The notes below the pieces were generated by a model. It did not search any database, was not told the DNA's origin, and saw nothing but the letters and a program-made list of their open reading frames with translations. The translations under genes were made by a program, and so were the position numbers. Of a stretch of 64,000 nt of DNA, positions 27,874 through 35,871 are shown in pieces. The first letter of the stretch is position 1. The number at the start of each line of letters is the position of its first letter. Origin of the DNA: Bradyrhizobium ottawaense (GTDB lineage: Bacteria; Pseudomonadota; Alphaproteobacteria; Rhizobiales; Xanthobacteraceae); the NCBI RefSeq assembly GCF_002278135.3, contig NZ_CP029425.2:2766001-2830000 (forward strand), read 5' to 3'.

Positions 27874-28389
27874 ATGATGAAGATAGTAGCGATCGGAACA
27901 GTAGCACTCCTTCTTGTCGCACCGTCGATTGCCAGGGCGCAAGCTAACTCCGCTGCAACGCCAGAACGGCTAAACGCAGTAGACCGAAATACACTGATGG
28001 ACATGCGGATCGATTTGACCAAGGCCGCCTTGCAGCTGACACCTGACCAGGAAAAACTCTGGCCGCCTGTCGAGAGCGCCATTCGTGCCAGGGCGGAGGA
28101 TCGGAAGGCCCGGGTTGCAAAGATTTCGGAAACAGTGGGCAGACGGACCGACCAAAATGCCGTCGAAACCATCCGCAATCGTGACCCCATCGCCTTCCTG
28201 CAACGACGCTCGGAGGCATTGGCTCAACGATCAGCCGATTTGGATAAACTCGCCGAGGCGTGGCAGCCACTTTACAAGACCCTCAATCCCGAACAGAGGC
28301 AGCGCATGGGGGCCATCGCGGTCCTTGTACTTCACGACATGAGTGATGTCGTGGAGCGACGTCGTGCGCAGGCCGACGACGAAGACTGA
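27874..28389 (+). CDS. Periplasmic LTXXQ-motif (Spy/CpxP-like) protein
   Basis: A 171-residue exported helical protein. After a signal peptide ending ARAQA come two LTXXQ-like motifs, LTPDQ and LNPEQ, spaced as in the Spy/CpxP family of periplasmic chaperones. GAGGAGG lies just before the start; a second ATG at 27877 is possible. It probably protects envelope proteins under stress. It is monocistronic. Confidence 0.8.
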   Translation: MMKIVAIGTVALLLVAPSIARAQANSAATPERLNAVDRNTLMDMRIDLTKAALQLTPDQEKLWPPVESAIRARAEDRKARVAKISETVGRRTDQNAVETIRNRDPIAFLQRRSEALAQRSADLDKLAEAWQPLYKTLNPEQRQRMGAIAVLVLHDMSDVVERRRAQADDED

Positions 28390-28531
28390 GTTTGATTCAT
28401 ACCTGCCGCGTGATGGTCTGAACATGCGCGGCTAACTGACTTAGGCCTGGGCGATGTCCCCTTTGCCAAAGCCGACATCCCCGGGCCAACGTCTACGTGA
28501 TGGGGCTCTTGGAAAGCCAATGATTGGGAAG

Positions 28532-28744
28532 TCACCCCATCGATCCGTACGTGCACGGTTCTGACAGGGGCGGCAGGCTCATCCACTTAGCTCTGGCCAA
28601 CTCTCGCTCCAAAGCTGGGGAAGGTCGATCCGTTGCCGCCCAGACCTTCACCATCCGGCGGGCAAACACCTCCGTCAGGATCGTACTGAGAACGGAGGTA
28701 ACGACCATCAGCACCAGTTCCGCATTGAAAATTTCCGCGGTCAA
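28532..28744 (-). CDS. Possible small membrane protein
   Basis: A 70-residue frame starting with TTG at 28744, six bases after GGGGAG. It has a hydrophobic segment (LVLMVVTSVLSTILTEVF) followed by a charged tail. No family recognised. Coding status is doubtful and rests on the ribosome site and membrane segment only. Confidence 0.28.
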   Translation of the reverse strand: MTAEIFNAELVLMVVTSVLSTILTEVFARRMVKVWAATDRPSPALERELARAKWMSLPPLSEPCTYGSMG

Positions 28745-28843
28745 CAGCCGCTCCCCGGCGGAGGAACCGTTGATCTAGCGCAACGCCCGCCTAGCACGGG
28801 AGGGTGCATCATCGAGCGGGCAGGAAACCGTGGAGTAAGGTCC

Positions 28844-29362
28844 ATGATGCAGATGAATGTACGAAACGTTGCATTAGCAGCCTCGACGTTCACTTGTGCG
28901 ATGCTGCTCTCCTTCAGTTGGTCCGAGCAAGGCGGCGCTTCGCTTTCTACCGATAGCGCACAAGCACGGGTCGGTCGTCCCCTGACACCAGTGAGCGTTG
29001 CGGGTGTTGCACGCCGACAAAACCGGCGGGCTGCATATGGATACGGGGCGGGCGTCGTCGGCGCCGGCATTGGCGCGGCAGCGGTTGGCACCGCCGCGGC
29101 GGTCGCGGCCACCCAACCCTGGAACTGGGGTGGTACCGGTTACTATGGCAGGCCATACGTGGGTGGCGGCGCGTTGGCGGCCAACGCCTATTATGGCGGT
29201 CCGATTGAAACCAGTCCCTACTATCTCCAAAAGGCCTACCCGGCGAATGGTCCCTGGCATGGCTTTAGCGGATGGGCCGACTACAAGGCTCGCGCCGGCA
29301 TTGTCTGCGATCCCGGCACCATGATCAAAGGCCCTGATGGCCTGATGCATGTCTGCCAGTAA
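28844..29362 (+). CDS. Secreted Gly/Ala/Tyr-rich hypothetical protein
   Basis: A 172-residue exported protein: signal region, then a Gly-rich helix (GAGVVGAGIGAAAVGTAAAV) resembling a glycine zipper, and a Tyr/Gly-rich segment (ANAYYGGPIETSPYYLQ). Two late cysteines (VCDPG and HVCQ) could pair. The type is common in Bradyrhizobium envelopes. Function unknown. Confidence 0.65.
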   Translation: MMQMNVRNVALAASTFTCAMLLSFSWSEQGGASLSTDSAQARVGRPLTPVSVAGVARRQNRRAAYGYGAGVVGAGIGAAAVGTAAAVAATQPWNWGGTGYYGRPYVGGGALAANAYYGGPIETSPYYLQKAYPANGPWHGFSGWADYKARAGIVCDPGTMIKGPDGLMHVCQ

Positions 29363-29381
29363 AGCTTGAGCGCGGATGAGG

Positions 29382-29407
29382 AGGAGGCGGCTCAAGAGCC
29401 GCCTCCT
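29382..29407. repeat. Perfect 12-bp inverted repeat after the secreted-protein gene
   Basis: AGGAGGCGGCTC at 29382-29393 pairs with GAGCCGCCTCCT at 29396-29407 across a 2-nt centre. No T-run follows, so it may be a hairpin protecting the mRNA end or a protein site rather than a classical terminator. Confidence 0.75.
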
Positions 29408-29536
29408 GGTGGCAGAAATACAACTCGAGCGAATTTGGAGAGTTCGTCCCGCTGTTCGAGTAGCTAACCTTGACCAATCGGCGGTGCTCGGAAGTCTGCA
29501 GGGTCTGCCGTTGGGACGAAAGGCCAGCCGGGTACC

Positions 29537-30922
29537 ATGGATGATCTGTCGAGAATTCGCATTGACGGTGCCAAACTGCCGAGTTGGCTTCGCATCGTCG
29601 TCGTCCTGGCGCTAGCACTGCTGGCCGCGGGTGCAAGCCTGTTCGCGTATCGCTGGCACGTCCGACCGGTGACGCTGTCGATCGCAGTTGGGTCATTGGA
29701 TGGCGACGCCCCCAAAATCGTGTCGGCGCTCGCGAGCAGGCTTGTCCTCAACAACGCGCCGGTCCGGCTGAAGGTGGTGGAGACTACCGGCCCAATTGAA
29801 TCCGCGGAAGCGTTTTCCTCTGGCAAGACGGACCTTGCTGTGGTCCGCGGAGATGTCGGCGACCTTTCACAAGCGCAAGCCATCGTCGTCCTCGCCGAAG
29901 CCGTTGCGCTGCTGTTTGCACCGCCGGGATCGCCGATCAAGGACATGGCTGGCCTAAAGCGTACAACAGTAGGGGTGGTTGCGGGCGACACTAATGAGAA
30001 GATCGTCAGCGTATTGACAAAGGCATATGACCTCGACCGCGCCAACGTTGCTTTCAAAAGTGTCGCGCTCGACCAGGTTCGCCGCACTCTCGACACAAAG
30101 GAAATACGTGCCGTCCTTCTCGTAGCGCCGCTGAGCGAGAAGTACGTATCATTGGTGCGAGGTTTATTCCCGCAGACTCCGAAGAGCGCACCGGTCCTGA
30201 TTCCAATCGAGAATGCCGGTGCGATTGCCGAGAAGGAGCGCGCTTACGAGAGCTTCGACATCCCAAAGGGAACACTACGCGGATCTCCTCCCGTTCCTGA
30301 GGACGACGTGACCACTTTGAAGGCTTCTTTCTACATCGTCGGCAAGAAGAGCCTGGACAACGATATGATCGCCGGCTTCACGCAAGCCATTGCCCGCGCT
30401 CGCAGAGACGTTTTGGCCGAATTGCCGGTTCTCGCGCAATTCAAGGCGCCCGATACGGACGCCGGCGCCTATCTCCCCGTTCACCCCGGCGCCGCAGAGT
30501 TCTACAACGGTAGCCAACTGACCTTCTTGGACAAGTGGAGCAACGCCATCTTCTTGGCGCCAATGGCGCTCGGCGCGCTTGCCACGATCCTTGCGGCGGC
30601 ATGGCAGTTTCTTAGATTCGGCGACCTCAAGCCAAGAGAACCCGCGCTTGATTTGCTCTATGCATTGGGGAGACGAATAAGACACGCCGAGAACGAAGCG
30701 AATTTGTTGGAGATCGAGACTGAGATCGACGAGGTACTGAGCGCGCAGCGCACCAGAGCAAACGAGGACGTATCCACCCTCGATACGGCCACACTAAATG
30801 TTGCCGCACATCGGCTCGAGAACCTGATACAAGATCGTCGCGCGGCACTCGGCGCGCGACCTTCCAGGGAAGCGCACGATGCGAAGCGGGCAGCGGTCGG
30901 GCCAGCATCGAAGGACAATTAG
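29537..30922 (+). CDS. Membrane-anchored TAXI-type solute-binding protein
   Basis: A 461-residue protein with an N-terminal membrane helix (about 18-38), a periplasmic TAXI/TRAP-type binding domain (SIAVGSLDGDAPKIV, TDLAVVRGD, KRTTVGVVAGD), a second helix (about 337-359) and a cytoplasmic helical tail of about 100 residues. Standard TAXI proteins are cleaved secreted receptors; this one is tethered at both ends and no TRAP permease is adjacent. It may be a ligand sensor or an adapted receptor. The start at 29537 fits the N-terminal helix; the ribosome site is weak. Confidence 0.78.
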   Translation: MDDLSRIRIDGAKLPSWLRIVVVLALALLAAGASLFAYRWHVRPVTLSIAVGSLDGDAPKIVSALASRLVLNNAPVRLKVVETTGPIESAEAFSSGKTDLAVVRGDVGDLSQAQAIVVLAEAVALLFAPPGSPIKDMAGLKRTTVGVVAGDTNEKIVSVLTKAYDLDRANVAFKSVALDQVRRTLDTKEIRAVLLVAPLSEKYVSLVRGLFPQTPKSAPVLIPIENAGAIAEKERAYESFDIPKGTLRGSPPVPEDDVTTLKASFYIVGKKSLDNDMIAGFTQAIARARRDVLAELPVLAQFKAPDTDAGAYLPVHPGAAEFYNGSQLTFLDKWSNAIFLAPMALGALATILAAAWQFLRFGDLKPREPALDLLYALGRRIRHAENEANLLEIETEIDEVLSAQRTRANEDVSTLDTATLNVAAHRLENLIQDRRAALGARPSREAHDAKRAAVGPASKDN

Positions 30923-31359
30923 CGCACGGGGCGCCGACCAGCGGGAGATCAGGGATTGCCTCAGTTGGCGGCCTCTTTCGCTCTCAACGCGTGTCCGTTA
31001 TTGGACCCTTAGCCGAACAAGGCCGGGGGCATTATGGTGTCCGCTATCGGTGGTAGAGCGGGCGCGGGCCGTGCTCACTTCGACCACCGGTTGTGACCCC
31101 ACAGCAGACGATAGGCTGTTCGCTCGGCATGTGGCTGTGCCGCCTTGCTTAAGCAAGCGGCTTGGCGACGTCGCGAACGCAATTGGCTTGAGCGACCGGG
31201 TTCAGCATTCGACCCTTCAAGGTGAAAATTGCCGTTGGCAGGTGCCACCGCGGCAATGCGACGAATAGTGCCTTCAGCACATCGGCTCCGGGGCCGAACC
31301 GCAGCGCCGAGCCAGTCCCGATGGTGGACGGTCTCACCGAACGGGCGGTTGCAGAAAAG
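30923..31359. other. Intergenic region without a supported gene
   Basis: About 440 bp. The frames spanning it are Arg/Ser/Cys-rich with no ribosome site, and look like non-coding or decayed DNA. Nothing recognisable was found. Confidence 0.4.
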
Positions 31360-31620
31360 CTATCGCCGCCGCGCGACCGCGACCCCGAAGAGGAAAGCGA
31401 CGAACAGGCTCGCAAGCGGCGCCTCGCGCGTGATCGCTGCGACCGTCGCGAGTGCCCCGCCGGGCTTGCGCGATTCCTCGACTGCGGAGGTCAGACGATC
31501 AACCGCTGCGTGCAGGCCTCCGGCGACTTCACCCACCGTGCGGGAGACGTCCGCCGCGGTATCGATGGCACGTTCGGCCATGCCGGGTTGCGAGGTGGAT
31601 TTCGGTATCTCCGTGCTCAA
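31360..31620 (-). CDS. Small membrane-tail protein (DUF883/ElaB-like)
   Basis: An 86-residue protein with an amphipathic helical body (TAADVSRTVGEVAGGLHAAV) and a C-terminal membrane helix (APLASLFVAFLFGVAVARRR). The layout is that of ElaB/YqjD-type proteins that link ribosomes or other parts to the membrane under stress. The family call is by layout only. Confidence 0.55.
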   Translation of the reverse strand: MSTEIPKSTSQPGMAERAIDTAADVSRTVGEVAGGLHAAVDRLTSAVEESRKPGGALATVAAITREAPLASLFVAFLFGVAVARRR

Positions 31621-31654
31621 CTGCGCGACCTCCAGACCTGACGATGGGCCGGCA

Positions 31655-31719
31655 CCTTTGGCTATCCGCGCGAGCGCTCGTTCTGAACAGCGGGTCTTGA
31701 TGACCTTTGGCTATCCGCG
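31655..31719. repeat. 16-bp direct repeat, 49 bp apart
   Basis: CCTTTGGCTATCCGCG occurs at about 31655-31670 and again at about 31704-31719 in the gap before the arginase gene. The flanks also share GGTC-type words. It may be a remnant of a duplication or deletion intermediate. Confidence 0.65.
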
Positions 31720-31881
31720 ACAGGCGCCGTGGTTTACGGCGGGTGCCGGCCTTGGATGGGCAATTCAGCGCGCGGGATTTTGTTCCGAACGATAGGACGT
31801 CCACGGCGGACCTACCCCGGGAAACGACGGGTGCGAATCTCTGTTAGGCTGGCGGTGGCTCGTTGATGTCAGGAGACAGCC

Positions 31882-32859
31882 GTGACCGATCGGACCGTGA
31901 CGGATCGAGGCCGGCGCATCGCCTTGCTCGGCGCTCCCATCGACATGGGGGCTTCGCAGCGCGGCACCTTGATGGGCCCCGCGGCGCTGCGCACCGCAGG
32001 CCTTGCGACACTGCTCGAAAGCCTGGATTTCGAGGTCGTCGACTACGGCGATCTTTCCGTGGCCGAAGTCGGGGACCTCACCGACAGGCCGCCGGAAAGG
32101 GCCAATCACTACCGCGAGATCCAGCGCTGGACGCGCGTTCTGAGCCAACGAGGCCATGAGATCGCGAGAACCGGCGCGCTGCCGATCTTTCTCGGCGGCG
32201 ATCACACACTGTCCATGGGTTCGGTCAATGCCATGGCGCGTCATTGGCAGGAGCGTGGACGCGAGCTGTTCGTGCTCTGGCTCGATGCCCATGCCGACTA
32301 CAACACGCCGCAGACGACGATCACGGCGAACATGCACGGCATGTCGGCCGCGTTCCTGTGTGGTGAGCCCGGCCTCGAGGGCCTGCTCGGCGACGATCCG
32401 CGCGCTTCGATCACCCCTGACAGGCTCGATTTGTTCGGTGCGCGCTCGATCGACAAGCTCGAGAACGAATTGATGCGCGCGCGCCGGATCAGGGTCGTCG
32501 ACATGCGTCAGATCGACGAGTTCGGCGTCGCCGTCTTGATCCGGCGCGTCATCGAGCGGGTCAAGGCGAGCAACGGCGTGCTGCATGTCAGCTTCGACGT
32601 CGATTTCCTCGACCCGTGCGTGGCGCCGGGCGTCGGCACCACGGTGCCGGGTGGAGCGACCTATCGCGAGGCACACCTGATCATGGAGCTGTTGCACGAT
32701 TCCGGCGTGGTGGGATCGGTCGACATCGTCGAACTCAATCCGTTCCTGGACGAGCGCGGCCGGACCGCGCGCACGGCGGTCGAACTGATCGGCAGCCTGT
32801 TCGGCCAGCAGATCACCGACCGACCGACGCCGAGCAACGCGATCGCTCCGGGCGAGTGA
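31882..32859 (+). CDS. Arginase
   Basis: A 325-residue ureohydrolase with the binuclear manganese motifs GGDHT (105-109), DAHAD (135-139) and SFDVDFLDP near residue 238. It hydrolyses arginine to ornithine and urea. The GTG start at 31882 has AGGAGA six bases upstream. Agmatinase is the alternative family member, but MHGM after DAHAD and overall length favour arginase. It stands alone; no ornithine enzyme is adjacent. Confidence 0.88.
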   Translation: MTDRTVTDRGRRIALLGAPIDMGASQRGTLMGPAALRTAGLATLLESLDFEVVDYGDLSVAEVGDLTDRPPERANHYREIQRWTRVLSQRGHEIARTGALPIFLGGDHTLSMGSVNAMARHWQERGRELFVLWLDAHADYNTPQTTITANMHGMSAAFLCGEPGLEGLLGDDPRASITPDRLDLFGARSIDKLENELMRARRIRVVDMRQIDEFGVAVLIRRVIERVKASNGVLHVSFDVDFLDPCVAPGVGTTVPGGATYREAHLIMELLHDSGVVGSVDIVELNPFLDERGRTARTAVELIGSLFGQQITDRPTPSNAIAPGE

Positions 32860-33145
32860 TGCCGTCGCCTTCAAAATTAGGCAGGAACATTCCCTCGGTT
32901 GCCAAGTTTTCCCGATGCCCTTCCCCAAGGGCGACCCCGTATGGCCTCAGCTCGAACGCCCCCGATATCCCCGCGAGCTGGGGCCTTTTTTCTGCTCCGG
33001 CAGATTGGATATCGATGGTGCACGCAGGTCTCTCTCGTTCGGGGCGCTTCAGTATGTTCGTCAGAGAGATCGGCTGGTGACCCGGCCGGAACTTTGCCGA
33101 CATAACACCGTTCCCGATGTGCGGGCGCGAACGTAGGCGGACACC

Positions 33146-33484
33146 ATGAAATGGATGCTTGTGGTCCTCGTGGGTGGCGTCGCCCCCGTCAATACCGATC
33201 TCGTATTCGACAAGTTCAGTGACTGCCTGTCCGCCGAAGCGCAAATGCGACAGCACTACTCCGATGCGTTCGATGCCTGGGACCGTGTGGCCGCCGCAAG
33301 AATCGACCGGCGTAGCGACTACAGGAAGGCCCGCGATCTCGAGGCGAAAAAACTGCTGAGCAACGTGGGCACCTGTGTGCCACACGGCGGGGGAGATTCT
33401 GTTGCGCCGGCGGAGCAGCCCAAGCCGCCCGCCGCACCTTCGCAGCAACCCGCTGCGCCGCCGCAGCCGACACCGCGACCTTAG
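33146..33484 (+). CDS. Hypothetical protein with Pro/Ala/Gln-rich tail
   Basis: A 112-residue protein. The start is weakly hydrophobic (MKWMLVVLVGGVAPV), the middle holds two cysteines (SDCLS, GTCVP) and helices, and the end is a low-complexity PAAPSQQPAAPPQPTPRP. It is probably exported. No family recognised. Confidence 0.55.
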   Translation: MKWMLVVLVGGVAPVNTDLVFDKFSDCLSAEAQMRQHYSDAFDAWDRVAAARIDRRSDYRKARDLEAKKLLSNVGTCVPHGGGDSVAPAEQPKPPAAPSQQPAAPPQPTPRP

Positions 33485-33551
33485 CGAACGCCGCGCGGGC
33501 CCTTCGGCCAAATTGGGTCCTGCGACGTCGGGAAAAAGTGGCAACATCTTT

Positions 33552-33577
33552 GGAACCTTGTCATCGGTCCCTGGGTT
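33552..33577 (+). promoter_or_regulatory. Candidate EcfG promoter GGAAC-N17-GGTT
   Basis: GGAAC at 33552-33556 and GGTT at 33574-33577 match the general-stress sigma factor consensus (GGAAC-N16/17-CGTT) with one mismatch, 35 bp before the DUF1236 gene. Confidence 0.5.
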
Positions 33578-33611
33578 CTCGCAAGCCGCATCCTGCGGTG
33601 AGGAGATACCC

Positions 33612-33956
33612 ATGAAGAAGCTGATGCTGACGTGCGCGGCTGCTGCGCTGATCTCGACCGGCGCGCTGGCGCAGTCGACCGTCGTCACCACCACCGGCAC
33701 CGGCCATGCCGCCGCCGTGCAGATCGAGCCGGAATACCGCACAAAGATTCGTACCTACGTGACCGAACACAAGGTGCGCCCGGTGCAGACCCGAGAGAAA
33801 ATCGTGGTCGGCCAGCCGGTGCCGCGCGAGGTCGAGCTCGAGGCCGTGCCCGCCGATTGGGGCCCCTCGCTCACCAGGTACCGTTACGTCTACTCGGGCG
33901 AACGCGTGATGCTGGTCGATCCGTCGACGCGCACGGTCGTCCAAGAGATCGACTAA
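33612..33956 (+). CDS. DUF1236 domain exported protein
   Basis: A 114-residue protein with signal peptide (LTCAAAALISTGALAQ) and a mature domain typical of DUF1236: RTYVTEHKVRPV, IVVGQPVPREVELEAVP and RYVYSGERVMLVDPSTR. Function unknown; such proteins are abundant in Bradyrhizobium envelopes. GAGGAGA precedes the ATG at 33612. The open frame continues upstream without similarity. A candidate stress promoter lies in front. Confidence 0.85.
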   Translation: MKKLMLTCAAAALISTGALAQSTVVTTTGTGHAAAVQIEPEYRTKIRTYVTEHKVRPVQTREKIVVGQPVPREVELEAVPADWGPSLTRYRYVYSGERVMLVDPSTRTVVQEID

Positions 33957-34061
33957 GTCCCGGGAGGCGGGTCGCTGAGCAGGCGGCCCGCCTCCCGCCA
34001 GCCCGGCCCCGCCCAATACCTCACCCTTATTCTTATTTCTTATTCTTGTTTGCGAGCGGTC

Positions 34062-34484
34062 ATGCCGATCATTCGATATTTCGTCTTCGTCGGCGGGCTC
34101 CTGCTGACCTTGCTGTTCGCTGCCGACCGGTACTTGCCGGCTCCCGGCGAGCCTGCAGCGATGGCAGATCCTGACAGAACCATCATCCGGATCACGTCGG
34201 CAAGAAGATTACCGGAGAAGATCGTATTCGATACGCGTCTGAGCGCCGATGTGCCGAAGATCGCCCAGGCCGATCCAACTCCTGAAGAACCTCGGCAGCA
34301 AATGCGTGAAGCCATGGCCGCCATGCCTGCAGCACCGTTCGACCAGATTAAGAAAGAACCGCCCGCGCGAATCTCCGCAGAGGCCCGTTCGCATCCGAAG
34401 CGCTCGGCCAAATCATCGAAAAGGGCATCCGAGCGACGGCTTGCCTTCGAGCGGCACGACCCGTTGTCCGGCGGATGGTGGTGA
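34062..34484 (+). CDS. Small membrane-anchored protein, paralogue of the protein at 25098
   Basis: A 140-residue protein with an N-terminal helix (VFVGGLLLTLLFAADRYLP) and the core IRITSARRLPEKIVFDT, matching IRIHSERKLPALVVFDT in the protein at 25098-25541. The C-terminal part is basic and Ser/Lys/Arg-rich. An upstream TTG at 34050 is possible. Function unknown; likely periplasmic-facing. Confidence 0.68.
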   Translation: MPIIRYFVFVGGLLLTLLFAADRYLPAPGEPAAMADPDRTIIRITSARRLPEKIVFDTRLSADVPKIAQADPTPEEPRQQMREAMAAMPAAPFDQIKKEPPARISAEARSHPKRSAKSSKRASERRLAFERHDPLSGGWW

Positions 34485-34489
34485 GCGGA

Positions 34490-34706
34490 AAACTTCGCAA
34501 GTGATGTAAAGGAAAAGGCCGCGCCCATAATGGCGGTGGTGCCGATGCCAGTGGCGCCGAACGACCGGATAAGATCCGCCGTAATAGGCGTAGGCGGGGC
34601 GCGCGATGCGGCGATAGCGATAGCCGCAGGAAACAGGCGCTGTGAGCCGCCGCCCCAGTGCCCAACCGGGAACAAGTGGAACATTCACGCGTTGGCGGGC
34701 GGGCAT
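34490..34706 (-). pseudogene. Possible decayed His/Arg-rich small-protein gene
   Basis: Read on the minus strand, the frame contains RPAYAYYGGSYPVVRRHWHR and HRHHRHYGRG, the style of rhizobial His-rich secreted small proteins, but there is no signal peptide and the frame runs on into the neighbouring gene. I read it as a fragment of a lost gene. An alternative is chance composition. Confidence 0.32.
34669..34693 (+). promoter_or_regulatory. EcfG-type promoter GGAAC-N16-CGTT
   Basis: An exact match to the alphaproteobacterial general-stress consensus: GGAAC at 34669-34673, 16 bases, CGTT at 34690-34693. It lies 49 bp before the PRC-barrel gene. Confidence 0.7.
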
Positions 34707-34742
34707 CCCATCTGGATGCTGGTTCACTGGAGGAGACGATCG

Positions 34743-35252
34743 ATGAAGACAATTTTTGCCGCAGCTCTGATCACCAGCACGCTGATCAGCGGCGCTGCGT
34801 TGGCGCAATCCACCCCGCCTGCTGACCGAGCGGCTCCTGCTGCTACCGCACAGCCGGCCGATAAGATGATGCTGAAGGACAATTGGCGCGCTTCGAAGCT
34901 CATGGGCCTGAACGTCTACAACGAAGCCAACGAGAAGCTCGGCGACATCAACGAACTGCTCGTCGACAAGAGCGGCAAGATCAACGCGGTGGTGATCGGC
35001 ATCGGCGGCTTCCTGGGAATGGGCGAGCACGACATCGCCGTCTCGATGGACAAGCTGAAGTTCGTGGAAGAGCCTGTGCGGACCAGCTCGACCAGCACTT
35101 CGACCACCTCCCGCGAGACGACGACCGGCGCGGCTTCGACCAACGCCACGACCCGCAACACCAATGATTGGGTCCCCGATCACGCCGTCATGAGCGGAAA
35201 CAAGGAGCAGTTGAAGGCGCTCCCGCAGTTCAAATATTCGGACTACAACTGA
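34743..35252 (+). CDS. Exported PRC-barrel protein
   Basis: A 169-residue protein: signal peptide (FAAALITSTLISGAALAQ), a PRC-barrel domain (ASKLMGLNVYNEANEKLGD through VVIGIGGFLGMGEHDIAV) and a Ser/Thr-rich linker with a short end. Exported PRC-barrel proteins of this type are frequent stress-induced envelope proteins in rhizobia. The start follows GGAGGAGACG. An exact EcfG-type promoter stands upstream and a terminator follows. Confidence 0.85.
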   Translation: MKTIFAAALITSTLISGAALAQSTPPADRAAPAATAQPADKMMLKDNWRASKLMGLNVYNEANEKLGDINELLVDKSGKINAVVIGIGGFLGMGEHDIAVSMDKLKFVEEPVRTSSTSTSTTSRETTTGAASTNATTRNTNDWVPDHAVMSGNKEQLKALPQFKYSDYN

Positions 35253-35277
35253 CAGGACGAAACGTTATCGAGATCGA

Positions 35278-35302
35278 GGGCCTCCATTTGGAGGCCCTTT
35301 TC
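35278..35302 (+). terminator. Rho-independent terminator after the PRC-barrel gene
   Basis: GGGCCTCC (35278-35285), loop ATTT, GGAGGCCC (35290-35297), then TTTTC. A perfect 8-bp stem directly followed by four T. Confidence 0.88.
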
Positions 35303-35498
35303 ATGCCGACCCACACCGGAGCCGCTTGCAGCGGCGCTTAACACTCAGCCACGTGTATTGAAGCTATTCACTCGGTTCGGCAATGCGGTGCCGGGCCGGG
35401 TCGATTTCCCGACCGCAGGATCGTGGCCTCTGCAGGCTGGAACCGCCCGTCCCGAAGGAGGCGGGGAACCGGGAGGGGCGCCATTGAATTAACCCTGC

Positions 35499-35807
35499 AT
35501 GAGGACAACAGCGGATCTTTCGATGACAAACACTCGTTTCGCGAGCTCCATCTCTGCCGCCCTCCGCCATCCCGGTGTGATCGCGCTGATCGTCGCTGGC
35601 GTGACGATTGCGGCAATGCTGATTGTCGATCACGGCCCCTGGAGCCGCGCCAAGACCCAGCCGGCCCATATTGCGATGTATGCGACCACGGGAGAAGCGG
35701 CACGGGCCGCCGGTGCCGCGGTGCTCCCGACCAACCCGAAATCACCGATCGAGCCGTCACGGCCGGGACCCAAGACGTCGCCGACCGTCAACCCCGTGAC
35801 GCCGTAG
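35499..35807 (+). CDS. Small membrane-anchored hypothetical protein
   Basis: A 102-residue protein with one membrane helix (GVIALIVAGVTIAAMLIV) and a Pro/Thr-rich C-terminal tail ending PTVNPVTP. The start could also be the ATG at 35523. It converges on the Nramp-type gene. No family recognised. Confidence 0.5.
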   Translation: MRTTADLSMTNTRFASSISAALRHPGVIALIVAGVTIAAMLIVDHGPWSRAKTQPAHIAMYATTGEAARAAGAAVLPTNPKSPIEPSRPGPKTSPTVNPVTP

Positions 35808-35871
35808 CTTCGCTGCTCACGATGAGTGGAGCCGCCTCGCAGATCTCGGCGGCGTTGTCGCCGCTCTAACC

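Noticed and set aside
30879..31268. Plus-strand frame of 129 codons after the TAXI gene
   Set aside because: Arg/Ser/Cys-rich, no ribosome site, overlaps the end of the real gene.
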